Source of the DNA: an uncultured Campylobacterales bacterium
GTDB taxonomy: Bacteria; Campylobacterota; Campylobacteria; Campylobacterales; Arcobacteraceae
Length of the DNA stretch: 64,000 nucleotides
Reading direction: 5' to 3'
Assembly (NCBI GenBank): GCA_947494995.1
Contig: CANLWY010000001.1
Coordinates: 620,001-684,000 of the forward strand
The notes under the pieces were generated by a model. The model searched no databases. It was not told the origin of the DNA and was given only the letters and a program-made list of their open reading frames with translations. Numbering within the stretch: the first letter of the stretch is position 1; each line of letters opens with the position of its first letter. Made by a program: the position numbers and the translations under genes. Below, piece by piece: positions 30,785 through 39,749 of this stretch.

Positions 30785-31294
30785 ATGAAATTAAGTCAAT
30801 TACTATTTCTTTTTTCATTGTTTTTTGTGCTCACTGCTTGTGGTTATAAACCATCAACTCATTATGCAAAAGAAGAGTTAAAAGGAAAGATATTTGTAAA
30901 TCTTTTAATTGATTTAGAAGACCCACGAAACGCAGTATTAATAAAAGATGCTATGAATGAGATAATAGTACACAGACTTAATTCAAAAATTGTATATGAT
31001 AGAAAACTAGCTGATACAGTTATGGATTTGAAATTAAATTCTGTATCTATGTCAGTACTTCAAGATGATGACCAAGGTTATAACAAACTTTATAAAGCAA
31101 AAGTTAATGTTGAAGTTAAATATAATAATAAAGAAGTAATAAAATCATTTAATGTATCAGGTGATTATGATTTTTCTATTGATGCTGGTACAACAATTAG
31201 TGATACAAGAAGATTTGAAGCCATTAGAAGTGCAGCAAGTGAAGCTTTAGAAGAGGTTATCTCTAAAATTGCTGTAAACTCTTTTAAAAAGTAG
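30785..31294 (+). CDS. lptE: LPS-assembly lipoprotein LptE
   Basis: A 169-residue lipoprotein with signal peptide and lipobox LTAC (lipid-carrying Cys near residue 19) followed by GYKPSTHYA, the usual start of LptE in this group. LptE plugs the LptD barrel that places LPS in the outer membrane. It starts one base after the leuS stop and ends 3 bases before folC. Confidence 0.82.
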   Translation: MKLSQLLFLFSLFFVLTACGYKPSTHYAKEELKGKIFVNLLIDLEDPRNAVLIKDAMNEIIVHRLNSKIVYDRKLADTVMDLKLNSVSMSVLQDDDQGYNKLYKAKVNVEVKYNNKEVIKSFNVSGDYDFSIDAGTTISDTRRFEAIRSAASEALEEVISKIAVNSFKK

Positions 31295-31297
31295 GTA

Positions 31298-32464
31298 ATG
31301 ATAGATTTTAAGTCAGCCTCTTTAGTAGAAGTCCTTAATCATAAAACTATGTATTATGATAAAATTGACTTCTCTATTGTAAGAAAATCATATAATATTA
31401 TTTCAAAGTATATTTCTTTACCATATGTAATACATATTGTAGGAACAAATGGAAAAGGAAGTACGGGTAGGTTTCTAGCTCACTATCTAGTAAAAAAGAG
31501 TTTTAAAACATTACATTATAGTTCTCCTCATATTTTGAAATTTAATGAAAGAATTTGGATAAATGGTTCTGATAGTTCAGATTTTGAACTAAATTTTGCA
31601 AATAAAAAACTTCAGAGTTTTTTACCTGCTCACTTATTAGAAAAATTAACATACTTTGAATATACAACACTTTTATCAGTAATACTGTCAGACGGATTAG
31701 ATTATTTAGTTTTAGAAGCAGGACTTGGTGGAGAGTTTGATGCTACAAATGTAATGAAAAATAATTTATCACTTATTACAACAATAGATTTAGACCATCA
31801 AAACTTTTTAGGAAATAGTATTGAATCAATAGCAAGAACAAAAATGCGTTCAGTTGATACAAAGATGCTGATTGGTTACCAATTTCATAAAGAAGTATAT
31901 GAAACAGCAGAAGTAGTAAAAAAAGAGTTAAAAGTAGAGTTTGATAGAGCTATAGTTATACAAACTGTAAAAGAGTTTGATAGTTATTCTTTAAATGATA
32001 AATTTGCAAAATACTTAAAAACAAACTTGCATTTAGTAATTGAATGCTTAAAAGAGTTAAAAATAGATTTAAACTTAGAACTTTTTGATGATCTTGAACT
32101 TTTTGGAAGGTGTCAAAAAATAAAAAACAATATCACTATAGATGTAGGACATAATCCTTTAGCAGCAAGAGTTCTTGTAAAAGAGTTTGAAAAGAGAAAA
32201 GTACACTTAATATATAATTCTTATAAAGATAAAGATTATGAAGAAGTTTTAAAAATATTAAAACCAATTATTAAACAAATAACAATACTAGATATTGATG
32301 ATAAAAGAATTATAAATAAAAATAATTTATTAGAAATTTGTAAAAGTTTGAATATAATAACAAGCTCTTTTGACAAAATAGATAAAAATGAAGAATATTT
32401 AGTATTCGGATCTTTTTTAGTAGTAGAGAAATTTATAAAAGATATGAGACTTAATGAAAAATAG
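31298..32464 (+). CDS. folC: Folylpolyglutamate / dihydrofolate synthase
   Basis: A 388-residue Mur-ligase-fold enzyme. The P-loop is VGTNGKGSTGRF (about 48-59), followed by HYSSPHILKFNERI, LVLEAGLGGEFDATNV (about 145) and TIDLDHQNFLG. It adds glutamate to folates and may also make dihydrofolate. It overlaps the peptidase gene start by 11 bases. Confidence 0.92.
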   Translation: MIDFKSASLVEVLNHKTMYYDKIDFSIVRKSYNIISKYISLPYVIHIVGTNGKGSTGRFLAHYLVKKSFKTLHYSSPHILKFNERIWINGSDSSDFELNFANKKLQSFLPAHLLEKLTYFEYTTLLSVILSDGLDYLVLEAGLGGEFDATNVMKNNLSLITTIDLDHQNFLGNSIESIARTKMRSVDTKMLIGYQFHKEVYETAEVVKKELKVEFDRAIVIQTVKEFDSYSLNDKFAKYLKTNLHLVIECLKELKIDLNLELFDDLELFGRCQKIKNNITIDVGHNPLAARVLVKEFEKRKVHLIYNSYKDKDYEEVLKILKPIIKQITILDIDDKRIINKNNLLEICKSLNIITSSFDKIDKNEEYLVFGSFLVVEKFIKDMRLNEK

Positions 32465-33383
32465 ATTAATTATTACAATTTCTGATGTTCAAGGAACAAG
32501 GGCGTTTAATGTTCATCAAATAGCAAAAAAACTTATAGTATTTATAGTTTTAATTGTAGTTGCAGTTATAGGTGGGGGATTTTGGTTTATAAATCAACTT
32601 AATACTCAAATGGATTCTTATAAAGCTCAAAAGCAAAGAGAAATAGAATTAAAAGAGAAAGAAATAAATACTCTTACTGAAAAAGAGAAAAAACTTCAAG
32701 CTCAAAACCAGTTTTATTCAATGCAAATTAAAGGGAAAGTTCAAGATATTGAAGCCTTAAGTTCAAAGCTAGATAATATTGAAGATATGATTGGTCTTAA
32801 AGCTGAAGAAGAGAGAAAAGAAGAATTAACTAAAGAGAGTTTAGATACTTTAAACCAAAAGAGTATGAAAAAATATATTCTAAGGACAATTCCAAATGGA
32901 GCTCCTTTAGAAAAAGTGAGATCAACTTCTGGTTATGGTTATAGAATTCATCCAATAACAAAAAAAAGAAAGTTTCATCGTGGTTTAGATATGAAAGCTA
33001 ATATGAAAACACCAGTATTTGTTACTGCAGATGGAATAGTAAGTTATGTTCAATCTAAAAATATAGGTAGTTTTGGTAGAGTAATAAAAGTTCAACATAA
33101 TTTTGGATTTGAAACTACTTATGCCCATTTAAATAAAACCAATGTTAAAATAGGTGATATTGTAAAAAAAGGTCAACTAATAGCACTAAGTGGAAATAGT
33201 GGAAGAAGTAGTGGACCTCATTTACATTATGAAGTGAAATATGCAAGTAAGGTTCTAAACCCAAGAAAATTTATAAAATGGGGATTAAATAATTACGAGT
33301 ATATAATACAAAATGAGAGGAGAGTACGGTGGGAATCTTTGGTAAAGCTAATAAACGAACAGTACAAAACGGTGCAACAGTAA
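32454..33383 (+). CDS. M23 peptidoglycan endopeptidase, Csd1-like
   Basis: A 309-residue protein with an N-terminal cytosolic tail, one helix (about 24-46), a coiled coil (about 50-125) and a LytM domain (SGYGYRIHPITKKRKFHRGLDMK near 160-180 and GPHLHYEVKY near 258) with the zinc-binding His/Asp set intact. It cuts peptide cross-links in the cell wall. Its end overlaps the bactofilin gene by 55 bases. Helicobacter csd1 and ccmA, which set helical cell shape, overlap in the same way, so a cell-shape role is likely. Confidence 0.88.
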   Translation: MKNRLIITISDVQGTRAFNVHQIAKKLIVFIVLIVVAVIGGGFWFINQLNTQMDSYKAQKQREIELKEKEINTLTEKEKKLQAQNQFYSMQIKGKVQDIEALSSKLDNIEDMIGLKAEEERKEELTKESLDTLNQKSMKKYILRTIPNGAPLEKVRSTSGYGYRIHPITKKRKFHRGLDMKANMKTPVFVTADGIVSYVQSKNIGSFGRVIKVQHNFGFETTYAHLNKTNVKIGDIVKKGQLIALSGNSGRSSGPHLHYEVKYASKVLNPRKFIKWGLNNYEYIIQNERRVRWESLVKLINEQYKTVQQ

Positions 33384-33775
33384 TTGCACAAGGAACTTGT
33401 ATTATAGGGGGAATAACTACTGAGGGCTCAGTTCATATTGATGGAAAATTTGAAGGTGTTATTTTAGAAGCTGATATGATTTCTATTGGAAAAACTGGAG
33501 AAGTTATTGGTGATATAAAAGCTAATAATCTAATTGTTAGTGGTCTTCTTGATGGAAAAATTGATTGTAATGAAGTTCAAATTTTATCAGAAGGTAAAGT
33601 AATTGGAAATATGCAATATAATGAACTTATTATTGAAGAAGATGGAAAGTTTGAAGGACAAGGTATTAGAAAAGGTTCAAAACTTGAAAGTCGTTATGAT
33701 GAAGTTGAGAATAAATTGAATAATATAATATTAAGTCAAGCTCATCAAATAAAACATGAACCAAACAATTCATGA
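33329..33775 (+). CDS. ccmA: Bactofilin, CcmA-like cytoskeletal protein
   Basis: A 148-residue protein with a GTG start and GGAGAG upstream. The central bactofilin beta-helix (about 18-110) has the repeats SVHIDGKFEGVILEADMISIGKTGEVIGDI and LLDGKIDCNEVQILSEGKVIGNM. It polymerises and positions wall enzymes. It overlaps both the M23 peptidase and the helicase gene (20 bases). Confidence 0.9.
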   Translation: MGIFGKANKRTVQNGATVIAQGTCIIGGITTEGSVHIDGKFEGVILEADMISIGKTGEVIGDIKANNLIVSGLLDGKIDCNEVQILSEGKVIGNMQYNELIIEEDGKFEGQGIRKGSKLESRYDEVENKLNNIILSQAHQIKHEPNNS

Positions 33776-35867
33776 TAGATTACAAGAACTTTATCTTCAA
33801 AAACAAAAAATAGAGCAGGAGATAAAACTTCTTGAAATTAAACTAAGAAAAACTCCCAAAAAAGAGCTTTCAAAAGATGAAAAAATTGAACTCTTTAAAG
33901 TATTATTCATAAATAGAGAAGATATATTTGCTAAAAAGTGGATTAGTAAAGACGGTTTAAAACAAGGTTTTTATCCGGTAACAAGAACTTTTAAGGGAAA
34001 TGACTTCCTTCCAATAACAAATAAAGATATTGAACAACATTTAAGAGGACAAATTCAACTATCATCTTATTTAACAGATAAAGAAAACAAATCAAAGTTT
34101 ATAGTTTTAGAAATCTTAGAGAAAGATTTACAAAGATTAATATCTTCTTTTACAGCTTTAAAAATGAATTTTCTTTTTGAATATAGTTCTTATAATTCAA
34201 TTCTAGTATGGATCTTTTTTGAAGAAAAAATAGAGAGTAAAAATGCAAAAAAATTTGCAGAGTATATTTTAAGAAAAGCAAGTTTAAGTGCAAAAATATA
34301 TCCAACTAAAGAATTTGTAACAAATGCAAGTTTAGGTGACTCAGTTGAGTTACCTCTTCATCTAAGATTTAGAGATGAAAATAAAACAGTATTTTTTAAT
34401 CCTTTAACAAAAGAAATTTATACAGATCAATGGAAAATATTACAAAGTATTAAAATGGTTTCAAAAGAGACAGTTTTAAAATATATAGATTTCGAAGCAG
34501 TAAATAATTCAAATGTGATGTTTGAAGATATAGAGTTTCCAAATTTTAAACTAGAGATAAAGCTATATGATTTTTTATATATCCCAACAATAAATCTATC
34601 AAAGTCATTAATAAATAAATTAAAAACTTTTGCAACTTTTGACAATCCGCAAATTAAAGTTTTACTTAGTTTACGGAAACCTCTATACAATACTCCAAGA
34701 CAAATTAAAAATTTTGAAGAGGATGAAACTTATTTAAAATTGCCAAGGGGTTTAATATATTCATTAAAGGAGTTTTTTGATGAAAATAGTGTTGATTATG
34801 AAATAGAGAATAAAACTTTTTATGAAAAAATTGAGACAAAAAAAGTTAAATTTGAGTTAAGAGCTGAACAAAACGAGGCAATAAATAAAATTGTCGAAAA
34901 AGATTTTTGTATTTGTGTTGCTCCTCCTGGGTTTGGTAAAACTTTGCTTGGTGCAAAGATGTTCGAATTAAGAGCTTGTAAAACATTAATTGTAGTAAAT
35001 AAAAATATGCTTCTTGCTCAATGGATTGATAGATTTGTAGATTATTTTGGATATTCAAAAAAAGATATTGGATATTTAGGAAAAGGAAAAAATAAACTAA
35101 ATGGACAAATTGATGTAGCAACAATGCAGAGCTTAAAAAATAATCCAGATATTATAAATGAGTACTCTTTTGTAATAGTTGATGAGTGTCATCATATTCC
35201 AGCTGTTACTTTTGAACAAATTGTAAAACAATTTTTTGGAAGATATATTTTAGGTCTTAGTGCAACCCCAAATAGAAAAGATGGACTTCAACCAATATTG
35301 TTTGAACAACTTGGAATTATTGCTTATGAACACAAAAAAAAGAAAACTTTCAATAATACTTTACAGGTAATAAAAACAGAGTTTACTTCAAATGCAGAAA
35401 ACTATGCAGAGCTTATAAATGAATTGTCAAGGGATGAAAAAAGAAATAATTTATTAATTGAGCAAATTAATATATATAAAAATAGGAAAATTTTAGTTTT
35501 AACTGATAGAATAGAGCACATTAATATTTTAGAAACAAAGCTAAATAATGAAAATGTCAATTTTGTTTCAATTCATGGAAGTCTTTCAAAAAAAGAGCAA
35601 GAGGAGCGTATGAAGTTAGTTGAATCAGAAAGTCTGATAATTGCTACAACTTCATATTTTGGTGAAGGAATAGATTTTCCTCATTTAAATACAATTATAT
35701 TTGCTACTCCAATCTCTTATTATGGAAGATTAGTTCAATATTTAGGAAGAATAGGACGAGGGAATCAAGAGTGTCTAGCTATTGATTTTTTAGACAACAA
35801 AAATGCAATGCTTAATTCAGCTTATAAAAAAAGGCTTGAAGGTTATAAGCAAATGCACTATTTATAA
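33756..35867 (+). CDS. SF2 helicase fused to a degenerate TOTE-type archaeo-eukaryotic primase domain
   Basis: A 703-residue protein. An N-terminal coiled coil (about 1-35) leads to a region I read as a TOTE-system primase domain (about 45-230): LFKVLFINREDIFAKKW, QHLRGQIQLSSYLT, LVWIFFEE near 150, LPLHLRF near 196, YTDQWKILQSI near 222. A linker with LKLPRG (about 327) follows, as in known primase-helicase proteins, then helicase motifs: Walker A PPGFGKT (about 390), DECHH (about 475), SATPNRKDG, and YLGRIGRG. The primase Asp-x-Asp position reads VLEILE near 115 and the later His is lost, so the primase is probably inactive. It lies between bactofilin and a Kef antiporter. Confidence 0.72.
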   Translation: MNQTIHDRLQELYLQKQKIEQEIKLLEIKLRKTPKKELSKDEKIELFKVLFINREDIFAKKWISKDGLKQGFYPVTRTFKGNDFLPITNKDIEQHLRGQIQLSSYLTDKENKSKFIVLEILEKDLQRLISSFTALKMNFLFEYSSYNSILVWIFFEEKIESKNAKKFAEYILRKASLSAKIYPTKEFVTNASLGDSVELPLHLRFRDENKTVFFNPLTKEIYTDQWKILQSIKMVSKETVLKYIDFEAVNNSNVMFEDIEFPNFKLEIKLYDFLYIPTINLSKSLINKLKTFATFDNPQIKVLLSLRKPLYNTPRQIKNFEEDETYLKLPRGLIYSLKEFFDENSVDYEIENKTFYEKIETKKVKFELRAEQNEAINKIVEKDFCICVAPPGFGKTLLGAKMFELRACKTLIVVNKNMLLAQWIDRFVDYFGYSKKDIGYLGKGKNKLNGQIDVATMQSLKNNPDIINEYSFVIVDECHHIPAVTFEQIVKQFFGRYILGLSATPNRKDGLQPILFEQLGIIAYEHKKKKTFNNTLQVIKTEFTSNAENYAELINELSRDEKRNNLLIEQINIYKNRKILVLTDRIEHINILETKLNNENVNFVSIHGSLSKKEQEERMKLVESESLIIATTSYFGEGIDFPHLNTIIFATPISYYGRLVQYLGRIGRGNQECLAIDFLDNKNAMLNSAYKKRLEGYKQMHYL

Positions 35868-35880
35868 AATAAGAGGGAAA

Positions 35881-37521
35881 ATGTTAGGTATTATCGTATG
35901 GACGCTTTTTATTGCAATATTAGTAAATCTTTTATTAAAGAGATTTCAATTACCAACAATTATTGGATATATTGCAACAGGTACAATAATAGCATATAGT
36001 TTTGGTTTACATTCAGCTGTAAATAATCATGAATTAAAAGAGATTGCTGAATTTGGTGTAGTTTTTCTTATGTTTACAATTGGTTTAGAGTTTTCAATTG
36101 AACATTTGAAAAGAATGAGGATGGAAGTGTTTTTTACAGGTTCTTTACAAATACTTGTAACAACAGTATTTGTAGTACTTATTTCAATGTTTGTTTTAGG
36201 CTTTGAATTTAAAATTGCACTTGTTTTAGGAGCTGCTTTATCCCTATCTTCTACAGCAATTGTTCTTAAAACCTATAATGAAAATAATGATATTAAAAAA
36301 AGACATGGGCAGAGAGTTTTAGGGATTTTAATTATGCAAGATATTGCAGTTATTCCAATACTTCTTATGATATCATTTTTTACAATGGGTGATGAGCAAT
36401 CTGTTTTTAGACTTATTTTTGAGACTACAGTTGCCGCAGCTATTTTAATTGCAGTTTTATATTTTGCAGGAAAATATTTACTTGAGCCATTTTTTGAACA
36501 TGTAACAAAAGCTCAATCCGATGAACTTTTTGTTGCCTCAGTATTATTAATTGCAATAGGAGCTTCTTATTTGGCTCACTACTTTGGGTTTACGTACTCT
36601 CTTGGAGCTTTTGTTGCTGGTATGATGATTAGTGAAACTAAGTTTAAACATCAAGTAGAGGCTGACCTTACTCCTTTTAGAAATCTTTTACTTGGAGTTT
36701 TCTTTATAACAGTTGGAATGCAAATTAATTTTTCTATTATTCTTGAGAATATTTTTACGATATTAATTCTTCTTCCTATATTGTTAGTATTAAAATATAT
36801 AATTATATATTTAATTGTTAGAATAAATGATACAAAAAGAGTTGCTTTTAAAACAGCTTTATCTTTAGTTCAAATTGGGGAGTTCTCTCTTGCCGTTTTA
36901 GAATTAGCAAGAAGTTCAGAGTTGGTTGATCCAACTCATTCACAAATACTTATAGTTACAATTGTAATTTCAATGATTTTAACACCAATTGTATTGAAAA
37001 ATTTATCTTCATTAGCTTCATATCTTGTTCCTGAAGATCCTATGAAAATAGCAAACACATATAATATAGACAAAGATACAAAAGGGCATGTTGTTGTTAT
37101 TGGTTTTGGACATTTAGGTCAAGAAATTGCACATAACTTAAGAGATGAAGGGCATGAGTATGTAATTGTTGAACATAACTTGAAGTTCTTTGAGATGGGA
37201 TATAAAGATGATGAACCAATTATATTTGGTAATGCCGCTCACAAACATATTTTAGAGTCAGTAAATATTAGACAAGCTTGTGCTGTAATTGTGGCTATTG
37301 ACAATGCAGAAAAAGTTCATTTAATTTGTGAAGTAATTGATGATTTAACACATAATACAAAAACTATCGTAAAAGTGACAAGGTTTGCTGAAGCAGAAGC
37401 TTTAAAAACTTTACACCTAGAACATATTATTGTTGAGGATGATGTGGTTGCAAAAGCTTTAGTTCAAGAAACAAAAGAGTGTAAATTAGATTTTTTAGTA
37501 GAACAAGATATGAAAAAATAG
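35881..37521 (+). CDS. KefB-like monovalent cation:proton antiporter with RCK domain
   Basis: The ATG at 35881 follows GAGGGA; earlier in-frame starts lie inside the helicase gene. The 546-residue protein has 12 or so helices of the CPA2 family (GYIATGTIIAY, FGVVFLMFTIGLEFS, LSLSSTAIVLKTY, GAFVAGMMISE) and a C-terminal NAD-binding RCK domain from about 400 (HVVVIGFGHLGQEIAHNL). It probably exchanges K+ or Na+ for protons under ligand control. It is the first of two cation/proton antiport systems in this window. Confidence 0.88.
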   Translation: MLGIIVWTLFIAILVNLLLKRFQLPTIIGYIATGTIIAYSFGLHSAVNNHELKEIAEFGVVFLMFTIGLEFSIEHLKRMRMEVFFTGSLQILVTTVFVVLISMFVLGFEFKIALVLGAALSLSSTAIVLKTYNENNDIKKRHGQRVLGILIMQDIAVIPILLMISFFTMGDEQSVFRLIFETTVAAAILIAVLYFAGKYLLEPFFEHVTKAQSDELFVASVLLIAIGASYLAHYFGFTYSLGAFVAGMMISETKFKHQVEADLTPFRNLLLGVFFITVGMQINFSIILENIFTILILLPILLVLKYIIIYLIVRINDTKRVAFKTALSLVQIGEFSLAVLELARSSELVDPTHSQILIVTIVISMILTPIVLKNLSSLASYLVPEDPMKIANTYNIDKDTKGHVVVIGFGHLGQEIAHNLRDEGHEYVIVEHNLKFFEMGYKDDEPIIFGNAAHKHILESVNIRQACAVIVAIDNAEKVHLICEVIDDLTHNTKTIVKVTRFAEAEALKTLHLEHIIVEDDVVAKALVQETKECKLDFLVEQDMKK

Positions 37522-37529
37522 GAATAAAA

Positions 37530-37907
37530 ATGATATATATAGAAAAAAGTAATAAGAGTGTTGAAGAAGTTGTAAAAACTTTTGAAGAGAAAATTTCTGA
37601 TTTTAAATTTGGTATTTTACATATTCATAATGTAAAAGAGACTTTAAAATCAAAAGGTGTAGAGTTTGAAAAGCAGTGTCAAATTCTTGATATTTGTAAT
37701 CCAAACTATGCAAAAGAGTTTTTAAGTGAAGATATGACTATGTCTGTTGTTATGCCTTGTAAAATAACAGTATATGATGATAATGGAGAAACAAATATAG
37801 CTATGAACTCTTTAGTTCAATTAGTTGATGATGTAAACCCAGATTTAATAGATAGAGCACAAGATGTTCAAGATACTTTATTGGAGTTGATTGAAACTGT
37901 AAAATAA
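37530..37907 (+). CDS. DUF302-family protein
   Basis: A 125-residue soluble protein that looks like DUF302: KSVEEVVKTFEEKISDFKFGILHIHNVKETLKSKG, QILDICNPNYAKEFL, and VVMPCKITVYDDNG with a conserved Cys. The function is unknown. It starts 9 bases after the antiporter stop, so it is probably co-transcribed with it. Confidence 0.78.
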   Translation: MIYIEKSNKSVEEVVKTFEEKISDFKFGILHIHNVKETLKSKGVEFEKQCQILDICNPNYAKEFLSEDMTMSVVMPCKITVYDDNGETNIAMNSLVQLVDDVNPDLIDRAQDVQDTLLELIETVK

Positions 37908-37920
37908 GATATTGGGAGAA

Positions 37921-39630
37921 TTATTCTCCTATATATCTTTTTTTTGCACTTGCTTTAATTTTATTTACATTTACTAAAATAAACCCATCTACACAATCTG
38001 AAAAATCAGGGTCAACATTAAAACTTAAAAATTTAACTCCACCTTCTTCGCAGATATCTGAATATTGTTTAAATAGAGTTGGAACTGTAACACCTATACT
38101 ATTTAAAGATGATTTTAAAATTTTAAAATCTTTTTTTCTATCTTCTAAATTAAAAATCTCTTTTAAATCTTGAATATGAGAAGAGTATTGATAAGGTCTT
38201 TTTGCTTCAATAAGTTCTTGAATATTTTGAAAATAGTGAGAATAGTAAAAAATCATCATATCTTTTGCAGCATTTGGAAATGTTCCTGAAATTGAAACAG
38301 GACCAAACATATATTTTATATTTGGATGTACTTTTAAGTATGCACCTATGCCATACCATAAATAGTCTAATGCTCTTGTACCCCAATATTTTGGTTGAAC
38401 AAAGCTTCGTCCAAGTTCAATAGAATCCTCTAAATATGGACTAAATTTGTCATGGAATTTAAACAAAGTATTTGAATAAAAACCCTTGACACCAAGGTTA
38501 CTATTAATAAAAGAGCCATTTCCTATTCTGTATGAACCTACTATTTCTAAATCGTTTTCATCCCAAAGAATTATATGTTGGTAGTAAATATCAAATTTAT
38601 CAGTATCACTTTTTTGATTTATTCCTTCTCCAACTTTTCTAAAACTAAGTTCTCTTAATCTTCCTAACTCTTTTAATACAACAGAATCATCTTCATAGTC
38701 ATAAAGATATATTTTTTTACCATCAGCTGTTTGGCCAATAAGTTTTGATTTTTTAAGTTCTTTTATTATGTCCTCTTTTTTTTGAGGGTGTGCAATGGCT
38801 TTTTGTGTTACAAAATATGATTTCTTGCCTTTTTTCAAAGAATACAGGTGTTTTTTATATAGATTTACAAGATATTTTTTATTTAAGCCTTTTGGCTTAA
38901 TATGTTCATTTGAAATAATTTCACCTATTTTAATATTAATATTTGTAGATTTCTTTTTAAACATCTCATTTGAAAGAAGTAGCGTTGAAAATGTTTTATT
39001 TATTATGGACATTGTATAAAATGCTTTTGAATTCTTTCCTGCAATATAGATTGGTAAAATTGGAGCATTAGAGTTTATAGCAAAATTTAAAAACCCTTTA
39101 CTCCATAAAGGATCTTTAACTCCTTTTGTAGAGGCTCTACTAACTTCCCCTGCTGGAAAGATTATAATTGCACAATCATCATTTAATGTATCATATACAG
39201 CTTGAATATCATTTTTAGATTGTCTTTTTTTAAAGTTATTGATTGGAATAAGTAGTGATTTTAGTGCATCAATACCATTAAGAAAATCATTTGCAATAAT
39301 TTTTACATCATTTCTTACAGTTCCAACTAGTTTTAGTAGTGATAGTGCATCTAAAGCACCTAAGGGATGATTTGCAATTATTACAACTTTTCCAGAGCTT
39401 GGAATATTTTGAATGTCATTGCTTGAAACTGTGTAATCAAATTCAAAATAGTCTAAAACTGCATTAACAAACTCAAAACCTTTTAGATGAGAGTTCTTAT
39501 TTAAGAAATCATTTATTGAGTTTTCATGAATTACTTTTTTTGCAACTTTAATCAAAGATTTACTTAAAAAATTTGGATTTTTAGAAACTTTAGGAAATTT
39601 TTTTTCTATCTCTTTTTGGACATCAACCAT
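37921..39630 (-). CDS. olsF: Two-domain acyltransferase, probable ornithine-lipid synthase OlsF
   Basis: A 569-residue fusion. The N-terminal half is a PlsC/OlsA-type O-acyltransferase: NHPLGALDAL (the H-x4-D motif, near residue 90), FPAGEVSR (near 160) and PIYIAGKN. The C-terminal half (about 290-569) is a GNAT-type hemolysin/OlsB domain with VGSYRIGNG and ELGRSFVQPKYWG. OlsF proteins of this order are known to make ornithine lipids from ornithine in two acylations, the C-terminal half acting first. AAGGAG precedes the ATG. It stands alone on the minus strand. Confidence 0.75.
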   Translation of the reverse strand: MVDVQKEIEKKFPKVSKNPNFLSKSLIKVAKKVIHENSINDFLNKNSHLKGFEFVNAVLDYFEFDYTVSSNDIQNIPSSGKVVIIANHPLGALDALSLLKLVGTVRNDVKIIANDFLNGIDALKSLLIPINNFKKRQSKNDIQAVYDTLNDDCAIIIFPAGEVSRASTKGVKDPLWSKGFLNFAINSNAPILPIYIAGKNSKAFYTMSIINKTFSTLLLSNEMFKKKSTNINIKIGEIISNEHIKPKGLNKKYLVNLYKKHLYSLKKGKKSYFVTQKAIAHPQKKEDIIKELKKSKLIGQTADGKKIYLYDYEDDSVVLKELGRLRELSFRKVGEGINQKSDTDKFDIYYQHIILWDENDLEIVGSYRIGNGSFINSNLGVKGFYSNTLFKFHDKFSPYLEDSIELGRSFVQPKYWGTRALDYLWYGIGAYLKVHPNIKYMFGPVSISGTFPNAAKDMMIFYYSHYFQNIQELIEAKRPYQYSSHIQDLKEIFNLEDRKKDFKILKSSLNSIGVTVPTLFKQYSDICEEGGVKFLSFNVDPDFSDCVDGFILVNVNKIKASAKKRYIGE

Positions 39631-39749
39631 TATTTCTCCTTAAAGTTGAAATTTTAAAAGAAAATCATTACATTTAAGTTACAGGAAATTGATTGTTAAT
39701 TAATAAAACTATATAATTTATTTAATTTTAATATAAGAAAGCGTGAATC

